NCBI RefSeq assembly: GCF_026210795.1
Contig: NC_089459.1
Coordinates: forward strand, 1,736,001-1,800,000
Length of the DNA: 64,000 nucleotides
Direction: 5' to 3'
Source of the DNA: Rhizophagus irregularis
Lineage: Eukaryota > Glomeromycota > Glomeromycetes > Glomerales > Glomeraceae
Shown: positions 22,857-35,026 of the stretch, piece after piece
Position numbering within the stretch: the stretch's first letter is position 1
How the letters are laid out: every line of letters starts with the position of its first letter
Made by a program: the position numbers and the translations under genes
The notes under the pieces: generated by a model
Seen by the model: the letters and a program-made list of their open reading frames with translations, nothing else
Databases searched by the model: none
What the model was told of the DNA's origin: nothing

Positions 22857-24154
22857 ATGGCTACGATATTTAAATTAGCCAAAGCAGTTGCTGATAACAA
22901 AGAGGAGGTTTCTGCTGAAAAGAAATCTACTAAAAATAAGCAAAGAGTCCTAGCTTTGTCTTCGAGAGGAATTAATTACCGGTATAGCTTAAAAAAGTTA
23001 TCATTATCTATTAAACATACATTAATAATTAACTTACTTTGCATAAATTAGTCAGAGACATCTTTTGAATGACTTAGAGGCTCTTTTACCTCATTTTAAA
23101 AAAGGTTTGAGTTAAATTCTCTAAGTTTTACAAGTAGATTCTTTTTAATATTCTTTTTTGGCTAGATTCGAAGCTTGACACAAAATTCAAGCTTGGAGTA
23201 CTTAATGAACTTGCCGAGTTAAATAATTGTAATAACTGTGTTTTTTTTGAGGTACGTAAACGTCAGGATCTTTATATGTGGACAAGTAAGACTCCAAATG
23301 GCCCAAGTATTAAATTTCACGTTCAAAATAGTGAGTTGTTATATTCGACTTTGTAAGATCGAAATGTTTAATAACTTTCATAGAGTAACGTGTTTTCTTT
23401 TAAGTTCACACAATGGATGAACTCAAAATGACAGGGAATTGCCTTAAGGGTTCACGTCATATTTTGTCTTTTGATAAAAATTTCGAGTCAGAACCTCATT
23501 TAATCTTGATTAAAGAAGTTTTCACTCATGTATGTATATTATTATTATATATTATATTAATTTAATTTTTATTAAGCATATTGACATAAATTATTCTTAG
23601 ATTTTTGGAGTTCCAAAGGGCGCCCGTCGTTCAAAACCATTCATTGATCATGTCATATCATTTACTATAGCAGATAATCGAATATGGTTTCGAAACTTTC
23701 AGGTTTCTTGTTTTTTTTTTTGATCAAAGTTCAATTCACAGTAAATTTTGTCAATAATTATCTTTACATTATTAGATTGTTGAGAAAGATCCAACAGATC
23801 CCAATAAAAAGTTCAATGACAAGGACGTTTCTCTCGTAGAGATTGGGCCGAGGTTTGTCCTTAATGTCATTAGAATATTTGAAGGCAGTTTTTGTGGTGC
23901 GACTGTTTATGCAAATCCCGAATTTATAACTCCAAATCAGGTAATTGAGTATTTTCTTAATTACATATTTTGTGTTGAGAAATGGAATTAATACATTACT
24001 TTTTCTTAATTGTTATTAGATTCGACACAGTATTAATATACAGAAAGCTGCTCGATATAACAAGAGGAAGATGGCACAAAGTAAAAGACAATTAAAGATT
24101 GCAAATATAGATATGTCAGAAGATTCAGCGAATGAAAGTAATAAAGAGGATTAA
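22857..24154 (+). CDS. BRX1: Ribosome biogenesis protein BRX1 (Brix domain)
   Basis: Nucleolar factor of 60S subunit assembly. Seven exons: 22857-22981, 23052-23104, 23166-23330, 23405-23529, 23601-23702, 23776-23940 and 24020-24154, 290 codons (289 aa), matching the family. Seen in order: a lysine-rich start, RGINYR/QRHLLNDLEALLPHFKK, LNELAELNNCNNCVFFE, DLYMWTSKTPNGPSIKFHVQ, GSRHILSFDKNF, the Brix core FGVPKGARRSKPFIDHV, IADNRIWFRNFQIVEKD, EIGPRFVLNVIRIFEGSF and a lysine/arginine-rich tail. Every junction was chosen on a GT..AG pair and the conserved frame. Convergent with YAR1, also a ribosome-assembly factor. Confidence 0.95.
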
Positions 24155-24586
24155 AATGTCTCGTCATTTTTTTTTACTAGTTCGATTTCTTTTATTATGT
24201 TGTTTTTGTTTGTAATGAATAGAATTAATTAAATGTTATCTCGAGTACGTAAAGCTCAATAAGAACAATTCATTATTACTTTTAATATTAAATGTTAAGG
24301 GAATGACATCATTAAAGCGTGTCACTTAAAGGGGCTCTATTTGAAGAGAAGGTTCATTCAGTTCATTTAAAGGAACATTGCTTTTGAAGTAGTACTTCAC
24401 TCTATATATAGATATCAATAATAAATAGTGGGATAATACATTGAAGACACCAGTCAAACCTGTTAGTCAAAGAAGCAATTCCAGTTCAATAATATGATAA
24501 TTAGTCGATCACTTGACTGCTTTTGGCTTCAAATTCACAAGAACATACATGAATTCATAAAAAAATGTTTATTATATGTATCTCAT
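24155..24586. other. Shared 3' spacer of BRX1 and YAR1
   Basis: 432-bp convergent spacer with AT-rich 3' UTR-like sequence; no further gene. Confidence 0.4.
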
Positions 24587-25227
24587 TTAATATGTATCTG
24601 CATCATTTTCTGTTGTAGTGGATTCTTCCTCTTTGTCGGGATCCACATTTGCCAATAAAAATTCTATTACTTTTTCATGATTATTCTGTTGAGCTTCAAA
24701 CATTGGGGTTCTTCCCGCCCTATTTTTAATCTTTAAAATAAATAATCCGAACAAATTTAGTATAAATTAAATCAGGATTAAATAAATTATTCATTATACC
24801 TTTGCGTCTGCTCCATTTTTGACTAATAGTTCGACTACTTTTTCGTGACCATTTAAAGCACTCCAATGCAACGGTGTATTCCCTGAATCATTTTGTATGT
24901 TTATAATTTTTTCTAGATATGATCCCAATGTTTGTATTATGAATTCTACGATCTCTATTTAATTGGATTTAAATTAATTAAAAGGTTTCTATGAATATCG
25001 ATAGAACATCAATGATTGTATCTACCTAAATGTCCATTAGCACTTGCCATATGTAAAGCAGTATTTCCTAGGTTGTCCTTTAATTCAAGATGTGTGACAG
25101 GAAATGAGTTTATGATAGTCTTCAACTCTTCTAATTCGCCATAACGTGCACATGCTATAACTTCTTCGATGACCTCTTCTGATAATGTGGAATGTGTCGT
25201 TTGGGTGCTTGTATCAACTACCAGCAT
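24587..25227 (-). CDS. YAR1: Ankyrin-repeat protein, YAR1-like
   Basis: Exons 25227-25026, 24954-24800 and 24730-24587, 167 codons (166 aa). Three to four ankyrin repeats fill the protein: ACARYGELEELKTII, NLGNTALHMASANGHLEIVE, DSGNTPLHWSALNGHEKVVE and RAGRTPMFEAQQNNHEKVIE, then a short acidic tail (DPDKEESTTTE). Order, spacing and the acidic tail match yeast Yar1, the dedicated chaperone of ribosomal protein uS3; a generic ankyrin protein is the alternative. The second exon begins exactly where the ankyrin helix resumes, which fixes the splice. Divergent from VPS55. Confidence 0.8.
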
Positions 25228-25451
25228 ATTAAGTAATTAGTAATTCTAAATGTATTTTTAAATGAGCTACAATAAAAAAGCGATTATCGAAAAATTTATA
25301 TGGCGCAGATTGCAAGATCGGAAATGATCAACTAGCCAAAATGTAATACAGTATATATCACACGAACTCACGAGGACGTACTCTAATATTTTCTAGCAAG
25401 CTTCTTGTCACTAACGATTACCATTTTGTAGTTATTATTATTTTATATAAA
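25228..25451. promoter_or_regulatory. Divergent promoter YAR1 / VPS55
   Basis: 224 bp between two start codons. No CCAAT box seen. Contains AT-rich stretches and CACGAACTCACGAGG near 25361. Confidence 0.35.
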
Positions 25452-26392
25452 ATGGCGGGCGTAAAAAGTATGTTTCTTTATATTGTTTATTTAGCTTATT
25501 TTTTTTTTACAATAAAGCTAACGAACTGTATTTCTCTTCGAATATTATTAGCGTACGTATTGTCGAGTTAAAAAGCTATATTTTATAATTAACGTTATTT
25601 AAACACTTGAATAAATTATTGTTCTTATAAAGCATTATAGCTTTAGCTTTTGTTCTAGCTTGCGGATTCCTACTCGTCATTTTATCTGGAGCATTATATC
25701 AGTATGTCAACTTTGTGTAAGTTTTTTCATACTTAAGAATTCGATAATAAATTATTTTTTTTCAAAATTTATTTAGAAATTGGTGGCCATTGTTTGTCGG
25801 CAAGTAAAATTTTTTCTGTTATGTAAATTCTTTCTACTTAGTATTTTATTACACTTATTAATTATATTTTTTTCTTTTTATTTGATAGTTGCAACATATG
25901 TATTAGCACCTTTACCAAATTTTATATTTTCAAGATGTGGTAGTAATGATGATTACTTAGATTATAATAAGTAAATGTTAAAATATTCTGTTTTTTGTTT
26001 CATGTATGGTATTTTTTACTAATTTATATTTTTTATAAAGTAGTAATGGATATAAAGATTTTGGACGATTCCTAACAGCAATATTAATTGTTACTGGAGT
26101 TTGTGAGTGATAATTATATAACTATCCTGGTGAAATCTATTTGATTGATATTTATAAATTCTTATATTTAATAATAGGCTTACCGATCGTTCTTGCACAT
26201 TCTCATGTAATAACAATTCCGGCAATGATTATGAGTACTGGAGGCGGTGCTTTGGTTTATTCAACGAGTAAGTTACATATTAGATGTAGCTATTTGAAAA
26301 CTTTTTACTAATATACGTTTGTCTTTTAAAAAAAATTTATTGCAGTTATTGCTTACGCTCACTTCTTTTCCAATGAAGGAGATGATTTCTAA
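25452..26392 (+). CDS. VPS55: Endosomal sorting membrane protein VPS55 / LEPROT family
   Basis: Four-helix membrane protein of late endosomes; in yeast it works with Vps68 in sorting to the vacuole. Seven small exons: 25452-25467, 25641-25701, 25777-25799 (23 nt), 25889-25970, 26041-26102, 26178-26267 and 26346-26392, 127 codons (126 aa), typical length. Seen: MAGVKTLAFVLACGFLLVIL, LYQNWWPLFV, VLAPLPNFIFSRC, GRFLTAILIVTGVCLPIVLA, GGALVYSTIIAYAHFFSNEG and a GDDF end. The intron after exon 3 uses a GC donor (GCAAGT, starting 25800), required by the frame and the conserved WWPLFV-VATYVLAP joint. Confidence 0.9.
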
Positions 26393-26729
26393 AAATCTTT
26401 ATATTCTTTAGGAATAGTGTTTATTTATATATATACATTTTTTCTCTTTGTATTTAATAACGGCTAATTGTATTATTATTATATACACAGAATTATTAAT
26501 GAAACATATGAAAGAAAGCTTTTTTCTTTGGAATTTTGTATCCTGTATTTTTTTTATATTTCTTTATGATTGATGTGATTGGTGTCATAGAAGCTTAATA
26601 ACAGATAATATAATCGAATTAATCTCGCATTTTCATGTTGCAAATTTGATTGGCTGATAATTTAATGTTCCACGTGAACGTAAAACTTTAACTGATTATC
26701 GCTGATCGAGAAATTTTATTCTTTAATAA
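26393..26729. promoter_or_regulatory. Promoter of the mitochondrial carrier gene
   Basis: ATTGG at 26649-26653 (inverted CCAAT) is 77 bp before the ATG, within TTGATTGGCTG. CCACGTGA near 26670 is an E-box-like palindrome. The left part is the VPS55 3' UTR. Confidence 0.45.
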
Positions 26730-28047
26730 ATGACAGTACAAGACCTTTCAGAGAAAAAGCAAAACGCAAAAAATGCGGCTTCTGTTGCAGCACCAGCGGC
26801 ATTTGCGAGGTCGCTTATACTACAAGGTCTTGCACTATTTTATAGAACCCCAATAAAAGTAAACATTGAAAACTTCCATTAAATACATTTCTCAATACAT
26901 GAATTATTAATTTATTTTAAATTGTCTCTTAGTTGTTTAGGCCACTTAGAGTTGATTATCTAATAATGGCTCGAGCAATTATGCCACCAACTCATAATGA
27001 CAGGAAATTCTCGTTTCATTCAACAAGCCTTGGCATGTTAACTAATGCAGTCAAACAACATGGTGTATGCATACTAGTCAGTCAAACTCGGCAAATAAAT
27101 TTCTGAAGTACAATTAAAAAAAAAAAATAATCCGACGTTAATTATTTATTTTTTTCTAGTTTATATTTATACCACGCCATGTCTTACCTCCACTGGTAGC
27201 GAATTCAATGATAGGCGCAGTCCTATTTACAACATATATTACAGTTCTTTCACAATTTAGTGGAACTTCTTCTTTTTTTGAATCGGATTATAATCATAGT
27301 TTACATTCACCACCACCATTTTCAATTGTATTTACCTCTGGAGCTATTGCAGGAGCTGCACAATCTCTAGTTGCCGCACCATTAGACTCTTTAAAAGTTA
27401 GATTTGAAGTAAATGATTTATTAGAGGGAAAGCACAAAAGCATGTTCGATTTTGCTAAAACTACTTGGAAAGAATTGGGAGTTGCAAGTATTTATCGTGG
27501 AATTGGCTTAACGTTGGTAAAGGTTTGTGTTAATCAAATTAATTTTATTATTTATGTTTTTATACTTTTTTTGATAATCTTAATTTTTAATTTATTGATT
27601 ATATAGGATTCTTTATCTTGCGGATTGTTTTTTGGAGTTTTTGAATTTGTCAAACAACAATGTTATAATGCATTCATTGAGGGAATGGGCGACTATCGCG
27701 AAACTTCAAAGAAATCTCAGTTGATAGAACCAACTTTTGTATTAGCGGCTGGTGGAATGGCAGCAATATCATATCATTTCGTTGATTATCCTTTAGACAA
27801 AATTAGAAATATATTTCTTATAGAAGAAGCTCAATCTGAATATCAACATGAACAGAAACCACGTTTATATAAAGACACGTGGGAACAATGTAAATTAAGA
27901 ATTAAGAGAAAGGGATTGATTAAATTTTTTTATAGTGATTTTGGTGCTACGGTTATAAGAGCTGTCCCTGCTACTAGTGTTGGTTTCTTGGTTTTTGAAC
28001 TAATGAAAAGGAAATTTGATCGAGAATTATATGATGAAAATACATAA
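26730..28047 (+). CDS. Mitochondrial carrier family protein
   Basis: Exons 26730-26858, 26933-27064, 27160-27522 and 27607-28047, 355 codons (354 aa). Carrier signatures PX[DE]XX[KR] are seen twice: APLDSLKVRFE in the middle and YPLDKIRNIF in the C-terminal part. The repeats also show SGAIAGAAQSLVAAP, a GLTLVKDSLSCGLFFGVFE helix and a closing AVPATSVGFLVFELMKRKF. The first repeat is degenerate, with no clean signature, and the N-terminus is longer than in classic 300-aa carriers. Inner mitochondrial membrane location is expected; the substrate cannot be read from the sequence. No EF-hands. Confidence 0.85.
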
Positions 28048-28362
28048 TCTTAGATTAAAACCATATTAGTTACTAATGAGTGTAATTTAGGTTAATGTTT
28101 TTTATGACAATTTAAAAGAATCCAAGTCTAGGTACACCAAACTTGGGATCAAGCTCCTTTTCGATACTAACAACAAATTTTTCCAAGGCATGCCGCCCTC
28201 TATATAAATAATGGCTCACAGTCTCATAATTAAGAAAATTTCAATTTCACGTGGTTATATTGTTTATATTGTCATTTTTGTATATCATGATAAAAGATTA
28301 TCCTTTATTTGATTTTATTGTTCGAATTCAGCTTTACAATATTGTTTCGAGTAGGAGAAATT
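28048..28362. promoter_or_regulatory. Spacer carrier gene / rhomboid gene
   Basis: 315 bp containing the carrier 3' UTR and the rhomboid promoter; a short inverted repeat CCAAGTC..CAAACTTGGG lies near 28120. No CCAAT box. Confidence 0.3.
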
Positions 28363-29477
28363 ATGTGTTTTCCGCGTTTTCCGTTAAGTTATCGCAGACT
28401 TTCAGGCTTTAACGGCCAGTACTGTTCAACATTCTCTTCAATAAGGAATTATGCGCTAGACACCCGACATTATAATAATAAATTTGTATCTTATAATAAT
28501 TCTTTACTTCAAAAAACGTATCGAAAACGCGTAACTCCCTCAATTTGGAAACCCGTTTTGTTTACATTAATCGCTTCTGGTTCGTCATTCGCTATAGCAA
28601 CAAACATTTCTGCGGAAAAAATAAAGGCTCGTCGTAAAAATATGTATCATTTTTATAATGATAATGATCAAAACGCTGGAGATATAGTGACTTATAGAGA
28701 ACCCTGGGTCAAAGGAATATTTCATCGATTAATTCAAAAGATTGAAGATTCCAAATTTTATAAAAGCTTGCACGGAGATTGGACATATATGACCAAACGA
28801 TGGAACTCATTGAGCGATAGTACGAAAACTACTGCAATTTTGATTGGAATTAACACGATTATCTTTGGAATGTGGCAAATTCATCCTTTACGAGCAGTTA
28901 TGAATAATTATTTTGTTCATAATCCACTTTCTGGGCGGTCATTTACATTGCTAACTTCAATGTTTAGCCATGAGGCTTTCTGGCATTATAGTTTTAATAT
29001 GCTGGCTTTGTATTCTTTTGGGGATTTAGTTTATCGCATTTTTGGGAAAGAGCAATTTCTTGCGTTTTATCTTTCCTCCGGAATGGTTGCATCTTGTATT
29101 AGTCATATTGTTTCCTTAAGTTTCAAACGGTACAATATATTGCCATCTTTAGGAGCTTCTGGGGCTATTTTCGCATGCGTTGCTGCTTGCGCAATTCAAT
29201 ATCCTGATTCTTCTGTATATTTGATATTTTTGCCATTTTTTCCGATTAAGATCAGTTACGCACTTCCTGCTATAATGGCATTTGACTTGTGGGGAATTGT
29301 ATCTGGGATGACAATGTTCGACCATTTTGTAAGTATTTAAATATGAGGCTCGGCAAATATTTATCATTACTTATACATTTTAATTCATAATAGGCACACT
29401 TGGCTGGTACTATGTTTGGTCTAATTTACACAAAATTTGGACAGGAATCATATTGGAAGGCGGTAAAACAAATATAG
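28363..29477 (+). CDS. PCP1: Mitochondrial rhomboid protease (PCP1/PARL type)
   Basis: Intramembrane serine protease of the inner mitochondrial membrane. Two exons, 28363-29328 and 29394-29477, 350 codons (349 aa). The start was taken at the ATG MCFPRFPLSYRR, the first in frame, giving an arginine-rich, acid-poor mitochondrial presequence. Catalytic dyad: S266 in GASGAIFACVA and H324 in FAHLAGTMFG; the second exon carries the histidine. Also seen: LLTSMFSHEAFWHYSFNMLA (helix with the oxyanion-hole histidine/asparagine region) and several hydrophobic segments consistent with the 1+6 helix layout of PARL. The short tail KFGQESYWK ends the protein. Confidence 0.9.
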
Positions 29478-29783
29478 TTAATTCATCTTGGACATTAATA
29501 TCCTATATTAATTTGATGATAGAATTGTTTACAAAACTTATGTATATATCTTATATTAACCAGAAGAGAAACCAATTTAATTACAACATTCAATTCTGTA
29601 TAATAATTCATGATGTTTTCCATATTTAGAATTTATTTCCGAAATCTCTTTTAATTAATAAAAGAAAAATAATTATATAAACTTAAAATATTATAACATC
29701 ATATAACTCTAGCAATAAAATAATTTTTTTTTTTTTGAAATAAATGTTATAAATGGCTACCACTCAACACGATATATGTAGAA
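29478..29783. other. Convergent 3' spacer rhomboid / eL6
   Basis: 306 bp of AT-rich 3' UTR sequence with AATAAA-like motifs (e.g. near 29657, 29714); no gene. Confidence 0.35.
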
Positions 29784-30657
29784 CTAAAAGCTCAAATTGT
29801 GAGGAAATTGGCCTTTACTGAGTGAAAATCTGGCTCGTAAATAATCATAAAGATCTGGGACTTTTTTCAAGCTGGCCACGAGTTGTTTATCAATTTCTTT
29901 TTGATCAGCAATTTTATGCTCCGAAACTACTTTCTTTTGCTAAACATAAAGAAAATCTCTATTTATAAATAATTTGTAGAAAACCTCAAATAATGAATGT
30001 TAAAATTATTCTTACACTTTGGTCTTTAAAGAGTTCTTCTATATCATCGTTTTTCTTAGGTTTCTTTTCTCTCTTGAAATATAAATCGTCAAATTTATCA
30101 ATCTTAATTGAAAATAAACGTAAATTAAAAAATCTTTAAAATAGAGACAATCCTTTAGGTTTAAATCTATGAATTATCCTTACCGTACAAGAACTAACAT
30201 CAACTTTTGTTGAGGTAGCTATAACATAAGCTTGATTGACGCGCTTCAACGGAACACCATTAACTTTGAATGGGCCGGTCACCAATAATAAACCGCTTTT
30301 GAGCTGTTTTAAAAAAACAACGCGTTTTCCACGGAATCGACCAGTCAATAAGATAAGAATTGAACCAGGAGTAATAGAGGTACGAAGTTTCGTTTGCTTG
30401 TTAACTTTTCGTGATTTTTTTGGAAGAGGAACATCTTCTGCTGGATAAAATCGTGGAGCCTTTTCTAATGGGATAACACGTTGACCACCATTGTTATTTC
30501 CGTTAATTTGTACTGTTTTTGTGGTTTCAGCCTTAGTTTCAGGCTTTGGAATAGTAGACTTCTTGCGTCTGTATAAGGCCTTTTTTGCGTAGACTTTACT
30601 ACGAGAATAGCGTGGAATTCCGGGAACAAGAAATCTATTGCGTGGTGCGTGTGCCAT
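29784..30657 (-). CDS. RPL6: 60S ribosomal protein eL6
   Basis: Exons 30657-30184, 30102-30016 and 29939-29784, 239 codons (238 aa). The N-terminus [20 protein letters not shown] is basic. Then [33 protein letters not shown], and the KOW-like SH3 core [49 protein letters not shown]. The last exon gives [20 protein letters not shown] and ends PHNLSF, the counterpart of the conserved PHKLVF. An in-frame ATG lies further upstream only through an apparent 5' UTR intron acceptor. A 5' UTR intron (donor near 30947, acceptor TTTGAAG at about 30666) is probable, common in fungal ribosomal protein genes. Confidence 0.93.
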
Positions 30658-31118
30658 TTTTGCCACTTCAAAAAAAAAACCAGAAATAATTAATACCTTT
30701 TTCACAAAGTGGGTTAGTTGTTATTAATATTATATTAATTAAAAATCTTTGTAAATTACTAAAATAATTCCTAAATTCGATGATTATAATTTTGATGGAA
30801 CAACTTTCACTTAAGACTGTTTTAATTGCTATTTTATTACCCATTCGATTGCATGAATGTTCATAAATATCATTGAAAAAAAAAACAAAACTTAACACTT
30901 CATGAGACTTATAAACAGAATAATAAAAAACTCTTGAAACTCTTACCAAGACAAGCGAAGTCTTAGCGGATGGATCAAAGGAGGAAGAAAACTGTTGATT
31001 AAAAGATTTAAATTTATAACAAAATTTCGTATCACTGAAAACTGTAATTTAATTGGCTAGATCTAAAAATTTTCACTGCGATAAAAAATTTTCAAATCTT
31101 TCTTCGAAAGTCAACAAA
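30658..31118. promoter_or_regulatory. Divergent promoter eL6 / eIF3e, with probable eL6 5' UTR intron
   Basis: 461 bp between the two ATGs. ATTGG (inverted CCAAT) at 31052-31056 is 63 bp before the eIF3e ATG. On the minus strand CTTGTCTTG|GTAAGAG near 30947 and the acceptor TTTGAAG next to the eL6 ATG suggest a roughly 280-nt 5' UTR intron. Two translation genes share this region. Confidence 0.45.
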
Positions 31119-32929
31119 ATGGCAGCAACTTATGACTTGACCCCTAAATTGATCCCGTATTTGGACAGACATCTTGTCTTTCCGTTGTTGGAATTTCTTT
31201 CTATGCACAAGGTTGGACTCATTGTTCAAAAATTTTTAATAAAAATTGTATTTGCAAAGTAATATTTCTATTGCTTTAGATCTATCCGGAGATCGATTTA
31301 CTGAAAGCTAAATATGAATTATTGGCCAAAACTAATATGGTTGATTTTATTTCAATGTTGTATAAAACAATACATGATACTGAAGAAGTTCCAAATGGTA
31401 TTTGTTTATATTATTCATTATACGATAAATTTATTTAAATGCGTAATTTTACTGATCGAAATATAATCGAATTTACAATATGTTAGAATTTTCGACCAAA
31501 AGAGATGAAGTTCTTCAGACACTTGAAAATCTTCAATCAGAGGCTCAAAAGGTTTTAGACATTATAGAGAATCCGGAAGTTATTTCCGCTCTTCGACAAG
31601 ATAAACTTCAGAATCTTAATTTTCTAAAAGAAAAGTACGGAGTAAGTGTCAATACAGTAAAATTAGTTTAATAAATTGTGTTGCTTTCTTTTCATTTTTA
31701 TTATTTGATAGCTTACAGATAAAATGCTTAACACTCTTTATCAATTTGGCCAATTCCAATATAACTGTGGTAACTATGGAGGTGCTTCCGATATGTTGTA
31801 CCATTTCCGTGTATTGGTTAGTAACTTTTATTTTATAGTATTGTTTAGGAAAGAGTTCGAGATTAAACTTAATTTATTATTGTACAGTCGACAGATCATG
31901 AATTAAACGTTTCAGCATTATGGGGAAAGCTAGCATCCGATATTTTGGATTCTAATTGGGACGGTGCTTTAGAAGAAGTACAAAAGCTAAAGGAAACCAT
32001 TGATCAAAAGGTTCTTATCACGTTAACTTCAAAGTATTCTAGTGCTATAAATTTTAATTACCTTCTGTTAATAATAGAATTTTACTTCTCCTTTGCATCA
32101 ACTGCAACAACGCACTTGGTTTATTCATTGGTCGATATTTGTTTTCTTCAATCATCCAAAAGGACGTGATAATATTATCGATGTATTTTTCACTCCCTCG
32201 TATATTAATACTATCCAAACTGCGTGCCCATGGATTCTTCGGTATCTTACAACAGCCGTCGTAACAAACAAGCGTAAAAAAAGTATTTTAAAAGATTTAG
32301 TTAAAATTATTCAACAGGAAAGTTATGAATACAGGGATCCTATAACTGAATTCATCGAAAGCTTATATGTAAAATTTGATTTTGAGGGAGCTCAGCATAA
32401 ATTAAAAGAATGTGAAAAAGTCCTTTCTAATGACTTTTTCTTAGTTGCCACTTTACCAGAATTTGTAGAAAATGCTCGTTATTTAATCTCTGAAACTTAT
32501 TGTCGGATACATTTAAAGATTGATATTAGGTATGATAAATATTATTCATTAATTTATTTGTTAGGTAATCGTTCATCTCCTGATTTCTTAATTTCTAGCG
32601 GGTTGTCACAAACTCTTAATTTGGATCAAGAGGCAGGTGAAAAATGGATTGTTAATTTGATTCGAGACACACGTGTCGATGCAAAGATTGATTTTAAAGA
32701 GGTCTGTTTTAGTTATTTAGTTTAACATAAGAATAAAATAGTTTTTGACTAATATGAATAAAATTCGTTCATATAGAATACTGTTATTATGAATCAAAAT
32801 CATACTTCCATTTATCAACAAGTTATTGAACGTACGAGAGGTTTATCATTCCGTTCTCAAATATTATCATCTACTATTGAAAAACGTGAAGCACATCAAA
32901 GTGCTAGCACTGCAGAAGCTGTGGAATAA
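31119..32929 (+). CDS. INT6: Eukaryotic translation initiation factor 3 subunit E
   Basis: PCI-domain scaffold subunit of eIF3. Eight exons: 31119-31211, 31280-31397, 31487-31641, 31712-31816, 31888-32010, 32078-32529, 32599-32701 and 32777-32929, 434 codons (433 aa, near the metazoan length). Starts [20 protein letters not shown]. Then [17 protein letters not shown]-like helices, [53 protein letters not shown], the PCI winged helix [20 protein letters not shown] and [17 protein letters not shown]. Frame demands the weak donors GTTGGA (after exon 1) and GTTCTT (after exon 5). Subunit e is absent from S. cerevisiae but kept in many other fungi. Confidence 0.93.
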
Positions 32930-33177
32930 AATAATTATTATATAATTTATCTTCAAATTGTAAATTAAATTTATTAAACGATTTTTTTTTTCGGTAATAA
33001 GATTCTTATTGTTATATTTATTCTTATTGTTATATATATTTTGACTAATTTTATACTATAAAGTATGAGCATTTATAGACAAGTTAATAATTAATATTAA
33101 TCAATAAGTGTCTAAAAGAAATATTCAATCAAAAAAAAATATCTTTTTTTTAATACTAATAAATACTTTCATTATTC

Positions 33178-34848
33178 TCATACATCAATAACTCTTGATA
33201 ACTTTTGAACACGATTCAATAAAATATCTCCTTGCTTGATACTTTGTTGATATTGTGCGTTTTTAGCATCCGGTCTATTTGTCTCAACAATTCCATTCAC
33301 TTTATCAATTACACAGTTAAGACGACCGGCGGCTATAAATTTCGACACATCGCTAATAAAAAAGGCTGTTGGTTAACAAATTATCTCTTCAAATATAAAC
33401 ATTCATTTATTATTATTACATACTTGTCAATGAATCCCTCCGAAACACCAAATGAGTTTGCCATACTTTCCATAGTGAGTGAACGATATGACTCCAGAAG
33501 TTGCGCGTATGCAATAATTCTCATTTCACGGACATAATACCTAAGATGTGAGAATAAGTACCTTGAAGTGCGCAAATGATCCAATTCAACATCGGCTTAA
33601 ATAAAATAATTATAATTATAAACTAATTAATGAACAAAAATTCAGAAGCTCTTTTACATTTGAGAAAATTACCAAGTGCTCGGAAAAATTTTGCGTATTC
33701 ACAGTTATAAAGTGAAGTAATATAATCTTCTAAGTGTGGAATTTCGTGTAAGACTTCCAATACCTCTGGTGCATCAATTACCTATAAATTCAGCGAATAA
33801 TTTAATATGAATAAATTACAAGCATAAATAAGTACAGAGAATAATAAGAATTAATTACTTGCCTTCTTCTTCAAATCAACTCGATTTAAAGAAATTGCTC
33901 CAGCTAAAACGGCATATTTAACAAATTCTTTATACTCCATTAATTCAGTAGACATGAACGTTGATAAAGTATCAAGAAATAAATTTGCAGCAGTTTTAAA
34001 ATCACGTATAGATAACCTGTAAATGCCTTCATATACTTTAAGACGATTACGTCGATCCCAATCACCACCTTCTTCAATTAAACTTGAAAGTAAAAGTTGA
34101 ATTAGCGTTAAAGTATTTGAAATAAGACTAATTATCAAAACAAATACCTCTTTGCTCTTTCAATATTACGACTGATCAAATCATTATCATTAAAAAAGAA
34201 TCCGATCCTTACAAAACAAAAAATTATATCTATTCGCGATCCTAATCCTGGTGTCTTATCTAAGGCAATACGATACGCTGCAATAGCTTTTTCCTAAAAT
34301 AAAGTCAATAAAATACATCATTATATAATAATTGGAATCAAAAAAAAAAATTAAAACGTACCTTGTCACCAATTTTCGCGAAGTATTCAGCTTTGGCTAA
34401 TAAAGCATCGCTGATTTCCGTTTCGCCTAAATTTTTTTCGGCATCTTCAAGTTTTTCATCCAATTTCTTTAGTTCTTCATTATTATTCTCTTGGTATTTT
34501 GCATGCAGAGATTTATCAAATGGAATCTTGAGTTCTTCAGTCATTAATTGGTAAAAAGGTGCCATGTCTATAGTTTGAGGATAAAAGAACTTATCAATTG
34601 AACGAGAACTGAAAGAATTAAGGAAAATGAAGTATATTATTATTGAAAACGCGATAAATTTTCTTATCGGGTTGTTTGAAAAATAAATTATTAGTACTTC
34701 GTCAGGAGTACTTACTATTTTCTTCAATACACTTAAATAAATTAGTTCTTGCTTCATCATAAAACTCTGGAGTTTTTGGGTTGTTCAAGATAAACCTGTA
34801 ATTAGCAAGATCTAAATTAGGAATTTTCGGAATAGAGTTTTCAGACAT
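33178..34848 (-). CDS. RPN7: 26S proteasome lid subunit RPN7 (PSMD6)
   Basis: Exons 34848-34716, 34567-34362, 34293-34148, 34082-33863, 33781-33673, 33595-33424 and 33352-33178, 387 codons (386 aa, as in animals). Seen: [13 protein letters not shown] across the first splice (decides an acceptor at 34568), [97 protein letters not shown] and the PCI winged helix [20 protein letters not shown] ending [14 protein letters not shown]. The intron after exon 4 has a GC donor (GCAAGT, reading down from 33862), the only option keeping [15 protein letters not shown]. Convergent with eIF3e, itself a PCI protein of related architecture. Confidence 0.95.
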
Positions 34849-35026
34849 TTTTGTAGTAGAATAAATAAAATATTGAAAGCGAACGATTGATGATTTATCT
34901 GCAAGGTATACGTAATCTACAATTTTCGTAGGTACCGCTGATGAGATCGACCAATCAGCTAACGATCTAGAAAAGAAATTTTCTGATAAAAAATTGTGAT
35001 CTATGTTTTTAAAGAATAAATTCACA
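34849..35026. promoter_or_regulatory. Divergent promoter RPN7 / SETD6-like gene
   Basis: 178 bp with CCAATCAG at 34951-34958, 103 bp before the RPN7 ATG and about 72 bp before the other start. No proteasome-associated GGTGGCAAA element was seen. Confidence 0.5.

Noticed and set aside
28309-28362. Longer rhomboid N-terminus (18 extra residues)
   Set aside because: It would need a TTG start; the first ATG at 28363 gives a good mitochondrial presequence.
34568-34608. Earlier acceptor for RPN7 exon 2 adding about 14 residues
   Set aside because: Needs a poorer donor; the acceptor at 34568 recreates the conserved ENNMAP junction and keeps phase.
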